This document shows positions 17,939-26,903 of a DNA stretch of 64,000 nt, piece by piece. The position numbers and the translations under genes are program-made. This DNA is from Neobacillus novalis NBRC 102450 (lineage in GTDB: Bacteria > Bacillota > Bacilli > Bacillales > Cytobacillaceae), in contig NZ_BCVP01000022.1 of the NCBI RefSeq assembly GCF_001591805.1, positions 83,145 to 147,144 on the forward strand, given 5' to 3'. The notes below the pieces were generated by a model. That model did no database searches. It was given only the letters and a program-made list of their open reading frames with translations, and had not been told where the DNA came from. Every line of letters begins with the position of its first letter. Positions within the stretch are counted from its first letter, which is position 1.

Positions 17939-19120
17939 ATGTCGGAAAGAGTTGCGATTATCGGATTGGGAGCAACAAGATTCACAGAGCATTTCGATAA
18001 AAGCTATGGTGAATTAGTGGAAGATGCCGCATTCAAAGCCCTAAAGATGGCAAATCTGGAATTGAACGATATCGAAGCAGCGTGGCTCGGAACATGCTAC
18101 GCATACGAATATGGTACGGAAGGTAATGCTGGTACATCCCTTGCGGAAGCACTTGGCATATATGGAATTCCCATCTCTAGAGTGGCAAATTATTGTATAA
18201 CAGGTCTAGATGCCATCCGTAATGCAGTCTATTCGGTCCAAGCCGGTGCATTTAAACGAGTTCTTGTTGTCGGGGCGGAAAAAATGAGAGATGTTCCACC
18301 AAGAGATAGTTTAGTAGCAACACATGCTGAAAATGGACACCCAATATATGCGAAAGGAAGAACGGCTCCGGGAATGTTTGGTATTATGGCAAATCGATAC
18401 TTTGAGACTTATGGGAATTCGAAGAATGAGATGGCAATGGTTTCAGTTAAAAATCATTACCATGGATCGTTAAATCCCCGCGCTCATTTTAGAGGAAAAG
18501 TATCACTAGAGCAGGTGATAAATGCACCAATGGTAGCGGACCCAATTGGACTTTTAGATTGTACACCAACTTCCGATGGTGCAGCGGCAGTGGTGATTAC
18601 GACAGAATCTGAAGCAAAAGCATTGGGTGCCGAATATGTTGTGATATCAGGGATTGGGGTAGCTGTCACAAGCGGATATTTTACGGCTCAATTTGATCCG
18701 AATTGGGATTTTCTCAGTTTTCAGTCAACGAAATTGGCAGCACAAGCTGCTTATAAACAAGCGGGAATCACCGACCCTTTGAGGCAAATTGATGTGGCGG
18801 AGGTTCATGATTGTTTTACCATCACCGAAATGATTAATTATGAAGATTTAGGATTTTGTGGGCCGGGAAAAGGCGGTACTTTATTGCATGAGGGTGTAAC
18901 AACTTTGGGTGGTTGCCTTCCGGTAAATGTAAGTGGAGGCTTGCAATCTTGCGGACATCCGATTGGAGCCTCCGGGGTCCGTATGGTTGTTGATATAGCA
19001 GAACAATTGCTTGAGAAATCAGGTCCAAGACAGGTAAACAATTCAAGGATTGGGCTGACGCATGCTCTTGGCGGACCGGGTTCGGTAGCAGGAGTTTCGA
19101 TTTTAGAACGAGTGAATTAA
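17939..19120 (+). CDS. Thiolase (SCP-x/lipid-transfer type acetyl-CoA acyltransferase)
   Basis: This 393-residue thiolase-superfamily protein resembles the SCP2/archaeal class. The start chosen is ATG 17939, with AAGGTGG upstream and the preceding stop one base away; the longer frame to 17846 is in the other gene. The nucleophile cysteine is in NYCITGLDAIRNA. The second site has AEVHDCF with the catalytic His, and the C-terminal CGHPIGASG is intact, so active Claisen/thiolytic chemistry is likely. It probably forms a complex with the DUF35 fusion protein. It would be the carbon-carbon cleaving step of the pathway. Confidence 0.9.
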   Translation: MSERVAIIGLGATRFTEHFDKSYGELVEDAAFKALKMANLELNDIEAAWLGTCYAYEYGTEGNAGTSLAEALGIYGIPISRVANYCITGLDAIRNAVYSVQAGAFKRVLVVGAEKMRDVPPRDSLVATHAENGHPIYAKGRTAPGMFGIMANRYFETYGNSKNEMAMVSVKNHYHGSLNPRAHFRGKVSLEQVINAPMVADPIGLLDCTPTSDGAAAVVITTESEAKALGAEYVVISGIGVAVTSGYFTAQFDPNWDFLSFQSTKLAAQAAYKQAGITDPLRQIDVAEVHDCFTITEMINYEDLGFCGPGKGGTLLHEGVTTLGGCLPVNVSGGLQSCGHPIGASGVRMVVDIAEQLLEKSGPRQVNNSRIGLTHALGGPGSVAGVSILERVN

Positions 19121-19245
19121 CTAATTTACTCCTCGAATAGAGTGCTCTGGATTGGCTAAAAAAACATTCCTCAATTATAAAAAAATAACGCAAAAGATAC
19201 AAAAAATGTTTCATAGCTTTTTGTACCTTTGGCGAGACGAAAGGC

Positions 19246-19674
19246 ATGTGGATAAGAATGAAGAGACCGTTGCGGGTTGTTGTAGCAAAAATTGGCCTTG
19301 ATGGACATGACCGCGGTGCTAAGGTAATAGCAGCCGGTTTTCGTGATGCCGGATTTGAAGTCATCTATACAGGAATCAGACAAACCCCCAAAAAAGTGGC
19401 AGCCATTGCCAATCAAGAAGACGCTGATGTTATTGCCGTCAGTATTCTGTCGGGTGCCCATAACAAGCTTTGTGGAAAACTTATGGAACTATTAAAAGAA
19501 CAACAGGCAGACGATATCGTTTGTTTAGTCGGTGGAATTATACCAAATAGGGATATTGAATACTTGAAGAGTATCGGTTATGCCGGTGTATTTACACCAG
19601 GATCCGAGCTTGGTGATATTGTCAATTTTGTAAAAGAGAAAACGAAGGATCGGAATCAAGAGTATTCTTTATAA
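19246..19674 (+). CDS. AdoCbl-dependent acyl-CoA mutase, small (B12-binding) subunit
   Basis: This free-standing cobalamin-binding domain has 142 residues from ATG 19246. ATG 19258 (MKRPLRVVVAKIG) fits the family start better, but neither has a good ribosome site. The base-off motif DxHxxG is in GLDGHDRGAKV. The SxL motif is in VSILSGAHN and the glycine pair in LVGGI. It pairs with the large subunit at 14828-16510; such split mutases are typical of isobutyryl- and 2-hydroxyisobutyryl-CoA mutases. It is separated from the thiolase gene by 125 bases. Confidence 0.92.
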   Translation: MWIRMKRPLRVVVAKIGLDGHDRGAKVIAAGFRDAGFEVIYTGIRQTPKKVAAIANQEDADVIAVSILSGAHNKLCGKLMELLKEQQADDIVCLVGGIIPNRDIEYLKSIGYAGVFTPGSELGDIVNFVKEKTKDRNQEYSL

Positions 19675-19725
19675 TAAAATATGCTGTTTTATAATCTGTT
19701 ACCCGATTAGGAGTGAGGTGATTTT

Positions 19726-20679
19726 GTGGGATTAATCGATGATATGCTTAATGGAAGCCAACGTGCTTTATCAAGATTAATAACCTTATCAGAAAATGAC
19801 GAAGAGGCTCGTCAAGAAATTATAAAAAGGATTTTTCATTCCATCGGAAATGCACATATCGTTGGCATAACAGGCCCTCCAGGGGTTGGTAAGAGCACTA
19901 CGGTCGATGCTGTGGTAACCGAATTAAGAGGAAGGGGTAAAAGGGTAGGGGTAATTGCTGTTGATCCTAGTAGCCCATTTTCACAAGGTGCCGTGCTTGG
20001 AGACAGAATACGGATGCAAGGAAATGATGAGAATGAAAACCTTTTTATCAGAAGCTTAGCAAGCCGTGGCAAGCTCGGTGGATTGTCAAAAGTAACCAAT
20101 GATGTAGTGAAATTATTGGATGCCTTTGGGATGGATGTCATTATCATTGAAACCGTAGGTACAGGGCAATCGGAATACGAAATTGCCAAAATGGCCCATA
20201 CAACGGTAATCGTTCTATCTCCCGGTTATGGCGATGGAATCCAAGCCATCAAAGCGGGTATTCTTGAAACGGGCGATATTTTTATCGTCAATAAGGCAGA
20301 TATGAATGGAGCAGCACACGCGGTGAAAGACATTGTTGGCACCGTTGAGTTCAATTTTGCGGTCAATGAATGGACTCCACCAGTAATACCAGTAATCGCT
20401 AAAAAACAAGAAGGAATAGAAATATTTGTTAATGAACTGGAAAACCACTATAACTATTTAAAGGAATCAAATTTGATGGAGAAAAAGAGTAAAGATCGAA
20501 TCGAACAAGAAATAGAGGAACATATCACCAGTTGGATTGAGACAAATGTATTAAATTATATAAGTCACTCTGGGCAAAAACAAAAAATCATTGAACAAAT
20601 TTATCAAAAAATGGACGATCCCATTTCACTGATTCACTCTCACATTAAAGAAATGATAAATGGGAATTTTGTAAAATAA
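19726..20679 (+). CDS. meaB: MeaB-type GTPase chaperone of B12 acyl-CoA mutase
   Basis: This 317-residue G3E GTPase loads, protects and repairs AdoCbl in the partner mutase. It has Walker A GPPGVGKST, the DPSSPFSQGAVLGDRIRM block, ETVGTGQSE as switch region, and base-recognition NKAD. The start is GTG 19726 with RBS AGGAGTGAGG. It is the last gene of the catabolic block, next to the small mutase subunit, and confirms that the mutase is AdoCbl-dependent. No obvious terminator follows directly. Confidence 0.93.
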   Translation: MGLIDDMLNGSQRALSRLITLSENDEEARQEIIKRIFHSIGNAHIVGITGPPGVGKSTTVDAVVTELRGRGKRVGVIAVDPSSPFSQGAVLGDRIRMQGNDENENLFIRSLASRGKLGGLSKVTNDVVKLLDAFGMDVIIIETVGTGQSEYEIAKMAHTTVIVLSPGYGDGIQAIKAGILETGDIFIVNKADMNGAAHAVKDIVGTVEFNFAVNEWTPPVIPVIAKKQEGIEIFVNELENHYNYLKESNLMEKKSKDRIEQEIEEHITSWIETNVLNYISHSGQKQKIIEQIYQKMDDPISLIHSHIKEMINGNFVK

Positions 20680-21047
20680 TTGACCAAATGAATATAGCTA
20701 TAATCAGGGTGCCTGACCACTGGCTTTGCGCAAAAGTGTATATTTTGAATTTATGTAAAATATCCACATCCATACATTTGTGTAAAATGAAAAAAAGAGC
20801 AACAGGTAGAATGGTACCTGTAGGTAAGACACTTGTAAAAAAGAGTGTTCAACCTGTCCTGGATTCCTTATAAAGTACACGTGGGATAGTGAGAGTGCAA
20901 TCAACCTTGATAAAAGGAATCAATTTGATGAAGACTTTTCCAAAAAGGCAAGAATGGCTTTTGATGCTGTTGGAGGAATTTGAAACAAAAGTTGTTTGGT
21001 TTGTCATAAAATCTACCGTGCAATTCAAGTCCAATTTCACCTGATTT
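20680..21047. other. Intergenic stretch without a supported gene
   Basis: About 370 bases hold no credible coding frame. I see a copy of the GGTGCCTGAC repeat core at 20708-20717 and small hairpins, such as CAGGT/ACCTG near 20804-20822 and an ACACTT-type stem just after. The short frames here lack ribosome sites and family likeness. Confidence 0.6.
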
Positions 21048-21087
21048 CGAAAAAATAGAACAGACAAGGCTCTGTTCTACTTTTTGA
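21048..21087 (-). terminator. Terminator of the M1 peptidase pseudogene (minus strand)
   Basis: An inverted repeat TAGAACAGA/TCTGTTCTA around 21056-21080 is followed on the minus strand by TTTTTT. It lies just after the 3-prime end of the minus-strand peptidase remnant. Confidence 0.7.
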
Positions 21088-22462
21088 ATTTCAGAAATTA
21101 AACTCGTTATTCCGCCGCTACCCAATCCTTAAAAAACGCAGCATCCTTCTGTTTGAAGTAGGAAGCCATAAAGCGAATGGCCTCATTGGTGTCGACTTCT
21201 TTTCCTTGATACGTCTGGTAGAAGGAATGAAGGAAGGCTTCAGCCTGCTTAGCATCACTGTTTGATAGCTCCCAGACTTTTATTGGGATTAGGCAGTATA
21301 CACTAGCGTAATAGTTTTTTCCGTATTCAGCGAGAGGTGACCCTGCAGGGACTAATGCTTGTTTGTCGATTGCTTGTTCTAAAGCATTTCTTGGTTGTTC
21401 CATGAGTGTGTCAACTGAGTCTTTTCCACATTAATAAAATAGAGCATGGTGGCAAGGGAAGTTAGTCCTTCGTCAATCCAAGCATGATAATATGGATCGT
21501 TGCTCACCCCATGATAGAACCATTGGTGTGCTGTTTCATGGACAACTGTTTCATTAATTGCAGGTTCCTCAGGTGTGGTATTAACTTCTACAATCCCTGG
21601 ATATTCCATTCCACCGCCGTTTATTACAATATCCAACTGTTTAAACGGATACGGTCCAAACTTTTGTTTAAAATAGCTTAAAACTTTTTTAACCTCGAGC
21701 GTTTCTTCAATCTTTTTGGCATCACCTTGACTTCCAATCACTCGGATGGAGACACCATCAGCCCTGTGGACTTTACCATCATATTTTGAACGATTGCCAT
21801 ATAAAATTCTTTAATATGCTTCATGGAAACCGTTCCATTATTCGTGCCTTCCTTAGCATCTTGTTCCGCAGAACTAAAAACGGAATACCCCTGTGGTACC
21901 TGGTAATGAACCGTGAAATCACTATAATCTGTATGATACGATTCTCCTGTTAAACTAAAATCTTCCTTTTCCCAACCATTCTTATATTCTGCTAACATTG
22001 GATACCACTGGGCTAAATAAAAGTTTCCGTTCGATTCGGATAGCCTGGCTCCCTTTTCCGGTATGGTCATGGAGTATTCAATTTCCACTTTTGCTTCAGC
22101 GCCAGCATTCATCCCATTCACTGGTTTTAGCAGCAAAATGTCATTTTTGAGATCAAACGGCGTATATTCCCCATTTATTGCTACTCGTGTGATAGAAAAG
22201 GTTGAGGCACTAGTCATCCGTTCGGGTTTATTTTCCTTCGTAAACGCATTTGGAATAAAATAAAATACGAGTTCGTTCCATATGTCACTCGATAGGTTGT
22301 TCACCGTGATGGCTGATTTTACCTGAAAGGTCTTATTATCATCTAACTCTACATTCAATTCATAGGCTGCTTTGTTCTGATTGGCGGAAGTCTGTGGTGC
22401 AAATGTGTCTATGGCAGAGATTAAACTGGGTAGTTGAATAGTTGGCTGCTGTGCTTTTTTAT
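21063..22462. repeat. Direct repeat copy 1 (M1 peptidase region), partner 29590-30642
   Basis: This segment reappears at 29590-30642 in the same orientation, about 97% identical by eye where both are present. The second copy lacks an internal block of about 360 bases. The upper boundary is sharp, just after a shared GTGCTTTTTTAT. Confidence 0.9.
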
Positions 22463-22634
22463 ATGTAAGTGGCTTTTCTTTTGGGGATTCCTGTGTTGCA
22501 GGTTATGTTGGCTGTTCCGTTTTGGCTGCAGGCTTGGGCTTACTCTTTTCCTTATCCGAAGCAGCTTGTTGCTGACAGCCTGTTCCTAACAAGAAAGTGA
22601 TGCCGATTGCCATTGTTAATAGTTTTCTTTTCAT
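21107..22634 (-). pseudogene. M1-family zinc metallopeptidase lipoprotein, broken (copy 1)
   Basis: The gene would encode a surface lipoprotein aminopeptidase-like protein. The minus-strand start at 22634 gives a signal peptide with lipobox LGTGC (Cys20) and a Lys/Pro-rich linker. The M1 core has GGMEYPG (exopeptidase-like loop) and HETAH followed 18 residues later by the third zinc ligand Glu in WIDEGL. Three lesions are visible: an in-frame TAA at 22503-22505, a frameshift near 21777-21788, and a one-base deletion near 21416 (copy 2 keeps the base). The catalytic residues are intact but the reading frame is not. Residual segments are in 21738-22358, 21379-21741 and 21107-21403. Confidence 0.85.
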
Positions 22635-23076
22635 ATTGTTCCCCCTAAAATAATCTATACCTTGGTTAGACGTGAAAGGATTCCTGGTAGTTACAATTTT
22701 TAGAAAATTATCCTTTGTTTATTCGATTAACACATTTTGGATCCCCAGCCTTACCCAAAATGGCTTTTATTTTGATTTTGGAGTCAGTCCCCCGTCGCAT
22801 TAACGCTTTATTTCGGCGGGGGGACTGATCCCATTTTTCGGGTTACCCCTTTTAGTTATTAATTCGTAACTGCGAATGTATTTCCTGCAAATATAAGAAT
22901 ATATTGTTTAGTGTGAAGGACATTTTGAAAATGGGTTGGTGCGAGATAATCTTTGAATTTGAATAGGCGGCTTTGGCCGTCCTATTTTTTTTGAATAAAA
23001 GCATATAAATTAAAGGGAAATGACAACCCATTGGTGAAATAATTATATGAATATTCAAATAAAGGAGCTGGTTTTG
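22635..23076. other. Intergenic region with two hairpins
   Basis: A long G/C palindrome, TCAGTCCCCCG (about 22784-22794) against CGGGGGGACTGA (about 22816-22827), has no U-run and resembles dispersed Bacillus repeats. A terminator at 22962-22992 follows. No gene is supported between the peptidase remnant and the ligase. Confidence 0.6.
22962..22992 (+). terminator. Terminator-like hairpin upstream of the acyl-CoA ligase
   Basis: AATAGGCGGC and GCCGTCCTATT pair with one bulge, followed by eight T residues. No plus-strand gene precedes it, so it may end a small leader transcript or attenuate the ligase gene 85 bases downstream. Confidence 0.65.
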
Positions 23077-24663
23077 ATGATTTCTCCGTTAACACCATTG
23101 GACTGGAAGCGCAGGGCGGTTAAATATTATCCGCAAAAGGTCGCGGTCATTGATGGCGAAAAGGAATTTACATATCGTGAATTTGGCCGGCGTGTTGACC
23201 AGTTGTCTTCCGCATTAAATCAAGCAGGTATTGATCAGGGCGACCATGTTGCCGTAATGCTGCCGAACACGCATTATATGCTGGAATGCTTTTATGGCAT
23301 CTGCCAGCTTGGTGCGGTCATGGTCCCATTAAATTACCGGCTGTCAGCGGAGGATTTAGAATATATCATCCGTCACAGCGATGCGAAAATGTTAATTGTT
23401 GATTCGGAATTTAGCGCACCAATTGAAAAAATCGTCGATCTTCTGCCTATCGAACAAATCGTAATCGTACCAGTAGAGGGACATGAAACTTCATTAAATG
23501 GTGTCTCTTATGAGGATTTTCTTGAACATGCTGGTGAATCATTTCCCGAGGTGGAAATTGATGAAAATCAGCTCCTCACTCTAAATTATACGAGCGGCAC
23601 GACCTCCAAGCCAAAAGGGGTCATGCTGACACATCGCGGCAATTACCTGAATGCGGCCAATTTTCTATACCATCTGAACGTTCAGCATGATGATGTCTAC
23701 CTCCATACATTGCCCATGTTCCATGCCAATGGGTGGGGCGGTGTCTGGGCAATCACAGCAGCAGGAGGCACCCATGTCTGCTTACGTAAAGTAGACCCAC
23801 CGCTTATTCTTGAATTGTTTGAAAGCAAACAAATTTCGTTATTATGCGGTGCACCGACAGTGGTCAATATGCTTGTCAATGACCCTCGGGCCAAGGAAGT
23901 CGAGATTAAGACGAGTCCAAGAATGGCGACGGCAGGGGCTCCACCGGCAGCTGCCCTCATACATAAAGCTCAAGAGATTCTTGGCTTAAATATGATTCAT
24001 GTCTATGGTCTGACGGAAACATCGCCTTTCATTCTCTACTGTGAATGGAAAAAGGAATTTGCGGGAATATCTGCGGATGAACAAGCGACAATTAAGGCAA
24101 GACAAGGAATTGAGCTCGTATTTAACGGGGAAACGAAGGTTGTTCGCCAAGACGGTGAAGAAGTAGCCTGGAACGGGCAGGAATTGGGAGAAATCGTAAC
24201 CCGCGGGAATGTCGTCATGGCGGGATATTACAAGGATCCGGTTACAACTGCCGCGGCAATCAGGGATGGTTGGTTCCATACCGGTGATTTGGCAGTTACC
24301 TATCCGGACGGCTATATCGAAATCCGGGATCGTGCCAAGGACTTGATTATTTCCGGCGGAGAAAATATTTCTTCCACCGAGGTTGAGGGAATACTCTACA
24401 AGCATCCTGATGTTTTGGAGACAGCGGTCATCGCCATCCCTGATGAAAAATGGGGTGAGGTGCCAAAAGCGATCATCGTGTTGAAGCCTGAGGGTAAGGT
24501 AACGGAAGCTGAGATAATTGAATTCTGCCGTTTGATGATGGCTCATTTTAAAGCTCCTAAGGCAGTGGAGTTTGTGGATTCCTTGCCAAAAACCGCAACA
24601 GGAAAACTACAAAAATATCGTTTAAGGGAAATGTACTGGTCAGGACCGAAGAAAGTTAATTAA
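23077..24663 (+). CDS. Long-chain-type acyl-CoA synthetase
   Basis: This 528-residue ANL ligase has YTSGTTSKPKGVMLTH, a PMFHANGWG segment, YGLTETSPF, TGDLAVTYPDGYIEIRDRAKDLIISGGENI and the final lysine in ATGKLQKYRL. The start is ATG 23077, placed by AAAGGAG at 23061-23067; an in-frame ATG at 23047 lies before that ribosome site and is rejected. The gene is more GC-rich than the first cluster's ligases. It forms a pair with the thioesterase 36 bases downstream. It is typical of bacillar fatty/medium-chain acyl-CoA synthetases and may not belong to the upstream catabolic operon. Confidence 0.9.
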   Translation: MISPLTPLDWKRRAVKYYPQKVAVIDGEKEFTYREFGRRVDQLSSALNQAGIDQGDHVAVMLPNTHYMLECFYGICQLGAVMVPLNYRLSAEDLEYIIRHSDAKMLIVDSEFSAPIEKIVDLLPIEQIVIVPVEGHETSLNGVSYEDFLEHAGESFPEVEIDENQLLTLNYTSGTTSKPKGVMLTHRGNYLNAANFLYHLNVQHDDVYLHTLPMFHANGWGGVWAITAAGGTHVCLRKVDPPLILELFESKQISLLCGAPTVVNMLVNDPRAKEVEIKTSPRMATAGAPPAAALIHKAQEILGLNMIHVYGLTETSPFILYCEWKKEFAGISADEQATIKARQGIELVFNGETKVVRQDGEEVAWNGQELGEIVTRGNVVMAGYYKDPVTTAAAIRDGWFHTGDLAVTYPDGYIEIRDRAKDLIISGGENISSTEVEGILYKHPDVLETAVIAIPDEKWGEVPKAIIVLKPEGKVTEAEIIEFCRLMMAHFKAPKAVEFVDSLPKTATGKLQKYRLREMYWSGPKKVN

Positions 24664-24699
24664 TTATTCTATGAAAGGGCAGTAAAAGGTGATGATCAA

Positions 24700-25101
24700 A
24701 TGCAAACAACAACAGAAATAATTGTGCAGGAAGTAGACCTGGATTATCTGGGCCATGTGAACTATAACAAATATATTGCCTACTTAGAACAAGGTGTGGG
24801 GGATTGGTACGACGGTGTGGGGGTATCACATGCCTATCTTGCGGAAAATAAAATCGGCACCGTTTTAGTTAAATTGGAGGTATCCTACTTAAAGGAAGCC
24901 AGATTAGGAGATTTACTCAGAGTGGTAACAACCCCGAGTAAAGTTGGCACGAAAAGTTTTGTCATGAGGCAGGAAATCTATAATCAACGTGATGAGCTTA
25001 TTACTGAATCCACGAAAATCTTTGTCATGTTCAATATTTCATCAAGAAAAAGCACGCCCGTCATCGAGCAAATTAGATCCGGATTCGTGGATGAAGATTA
25101 A
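24700..25101 (+). CDS. Acyl-CoA thioesterase (4HBT hotdog family)
   Basis: This 133-residue single hotdog-fold thioesterase has QEVDLDYLGHVNYNKYIAYLEQG, the family block with the catalytic-type Asp and the GHVN turn. The later VLVKLEVSYLKEARLGD strand pair is also standard. RBS AAAGGTGATG lies before ATG 24700. It probably hydrolyses acyl-CoAs made by, or competing with, the upstream ligase. A strong terminator follows. Confidence 0.88.
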   Translation: MQTTTEIIVQEVDLDYLGHVNYNKYIAYLEQGVGDWYDGVGVSHAYLAENKIGTVLVKLEVSYLKEARLGDLLRVVTTPSKVGTKSFVMRQEIYNQRDELITESTKIFVMFNISSRKSTPVIEQIRSGFVDED

Positions 25102-25114
25102 AATTTATGGAGAT

Positions 25115-25152
25115 AATCGGCTTTGCCGCGAAGAGCAAGGCCGATTTTTTTT
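25115..25152 (+). terminator. Terminator of ligase-thioesterase operon
   Basis: The stem AATCGGCTTTGC (25115-25126) pairs with GCAAGGCCGATT (one G-U), followed by eight T residues, 13 bases after the thioesterase stop. Confidence 0.93.
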
Positions 25153-25586
25153 ATTCGTAAGATTATTATTGCGGTTATTTGCTGCAAATAGCATTTAGTG
25201 TATTTAAGCGATAAAATAAGTAGGAATGAATGAAGTGAGGGGAATAGCATAGTGGCTCAGGTGGATTATTTTCTTCCTTTCGTAGCAGATCCCCTTGAGG
25301 GAACCGTCTATTGCTAGACTGAACATGTGTCCGAAAATGTTCGGTCTTTTTTAATTTATGAATTTCTTAAATTTATAATAACCCAATTTTTTGAAAATGC
25401 AACTTAAAGATTCAGTTCGTTTTATCAAAGGTTGTGGAAGTTCACCCTGGTGCTGTAATAGGTTCAAGAATTTTAAGTTGTTGCGGATTTCCTATGTTTT
25501 CATCAAATAAGTATAACCAAAGTACTACCAGCAGTCCCTGTAACAATTTTTTCATAGGGCTAATTAATTGAATATTCTGAATACAA
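25153..25586. other. Intergenic region with an orphan terminator
   Basis: I see no gene here apart from the hairpin at 25316-25352. The sequence just before the dead transposase (25380-25586) is AT-rich with no ribosome site. The N-terminal part of the IS1595 transposase cannot be recognised in it. Confidence 0.5.
25316..25352 (+). terminator. Orphan Rho-independent terminator
   Basis: AGACTGAACAT (25316-25326) pairs with ATGTTCGGTCT (25337-25347, one G-U) and a six-T run follows. No intact gene ends here. Confidence 0.75.
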
Positions 25587-26050
25587 TTGGCACATCAAAT
25601 ACACATTTCTACTGCCTTTTATTGGAGGCATAAAATCTTGAACGCAATAGGAAGTCTTGGTTTTAATCAACTTCAAGGAATAGTTGAGAGTGATGAAACC
25701 TTCTTTCGTGAGTCAATGAAAGGAAGTGAAATCACCCATAGAAAATCCAAGAAGCGTGGAGAAAAAGACAAAAAGAGAGGGATTTCTTACCTTAAAATTG
25801 CCGTTACAGTTGCACAAGACCGTAATGGCGACAAAAACAGCGTGTAAAGAAAGGAATTTACCACGTTCAACACGTTAATAACTTTCATTATCGCTTAAAA
25901 ACTTGGATGGAGCGTTTTCAAGGAGTAGCAACGAAATATCTTGACAACTACCTCTACTGGTTCCGATGGCTTGAACTAGGTATAAACTTAGCATTTGAAA
26001 ATCGAGTTGAACAAATGCTTATTTCTGCCTGTCAAAAATCTAATTATTAA
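25587..26050 (+). pseudogene. IS1595-family (ISXO2-like) transposase remnant
   Basis: Two pieces of an IS1595 transposase are joined by a deletion and frame change. Frame one (25587-25847) has STAFYWRHKIL and VESDETFFRESMKG, carrying the first catalytic Asp. Frame two (about 25853-26050) has [33 protein letters not shown], cut here at its conserved end block. The N-terminal zinc ribbon and the middle of the DDE domain are missing. No terminal inverted repeats were found, so the element is dead. Confidence 0.85.
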
Positions 26051-26103
26051 ACCGTAGAAATGTTGAGAAGTGCATAATAAAAGACCCCATACAAGGAGTC
26101 TTT

Positions 26104-26331
26104 TCAAGGTGTAATTACTTTTTTCCTTACGATATCTGAAATTACAAATGAAATTGCAGGTACCAACAGCAGTAGAACAATCCAATTGTTAAAACTAATG
26201 TAAAGCAATGGCGTGATAAAAGCAATAACACCAAAAAATATAGACAATCGAGATTTTCTCTTTACTCCAAAAATAAGCAAAATGAGTGCTATAACAACTA
26301 ATGATACTAGAGAGAAATTTAACAAGTTCAT
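26104..26331 (-). CDS. Small membrane protein, unknown
   Basis: This 75-residue hydrophobic protein has likely three short membrane segments: residues about 5-22, 29-47 and 48-66. The first two are separated by a basic loop (KRKSR) and the tail is basic (VRKK). RBS GGAGGTGGGG lies just upstream of ATG 26331, which makes it a convincing small gene. I do not recognise a family. It sits between a dead IS1595 and a primase remnant in an eroded accessory zone. Confidence 0.65.
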   Translation of the reverse strand: MNLLNFSLVSLVVIALILLIFGVKRKSRLSIFFGVIAFITPLLYISFNNWIVLLLLVPAISFVISDIVRKKVITP

Positions 26332-26366
26332 ATCCCCACCTCCAACATTTCCTTATTTTTATTATA

Positions 26367-26810
26367 TCATTGGTTAATTTTTACAAAAAAGAAGATCCAT
26401 ACATGTGCACCTTTTCCTGATCGAGATCGTTCTATGTTAACGGGAATATGACTATTTTTGCATTCCTTTACAAATGCCAAAAGGTCCTGTTGCCAGTTTT
26501 GTTTATCAAAATCGAATGCAAGAAAAACACACATATCATCTTGAAGAAGGGGGTATATTGCCGGGGTGTAACACTTCTTTCCATTGTTAGATTCATATCG
26601 GTATGCAAATACATCTGTTCTACCCTTAAATAAACTTTTAAAAAGATTGATTTTATATATAGGTAGTGCTCGATTACTAATAATGTTTGCATTGTTTGTA
26701 ATTTCTGCCTTTTCTTCCCGTCGATGCATCATATTTGATAGCAGCCGTTTTAGATGTTCATTTTCCGTTTTTAGCTGATTTAACTCTTTTATTACAAGAT
26801 CATATTTCAT
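26367..26810 (-). pseudogene. TOTE conflict-system-type primase remnant
   Basis: This 147-residue open frame matches the start of the archaeo-eukaryotic-type primase domain of TOTE conflict systems. It has an N-terminal coiled-coil (LNQLKTENEHLKRLL), INLFKSLFKGRTDVFAYRYES, YPLLQDDMCVFLAFDFDKQNWQ with the catalytic Asp pair, and IERSRSGKGAHVWIFF. Between CYTPA and IYPLL the cysteine-rich stretch usual in this family is missing, an in-frame internal deletion. The protein stops a few residues after the HVWIFF strand, so the rest of the primase and any helicase/nuclease domains are gone. It keeps an open frame but is unlikely to function. Confidence 0.75.
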
Positions 26811-26903
26811 TTTATTCCCTCAAAATAGTTTAGTTTTGTATAATTCCATTATACAATAATAGGAAAGCCAAATTCAAAAAGTGTAACATTGGAGGGGATA
26901 TTT

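Noticed and set aside
18834..19364. 176-codon minus-strand frame
   Set aside because: It is antisense to the conserved end of the thiolase and the start of the B12 subunit, which explain the sequence fully.
20688..20873. 61-codon plus-strand frame after meaB
   Set aside because: No ribosome site, no family likeness, and it spans hairpins and a repeat core.
23986..24546. 186-codon minus-strand frame
   Set aside because: It is antisense to conserved ligase motifs and has no recognisable family.
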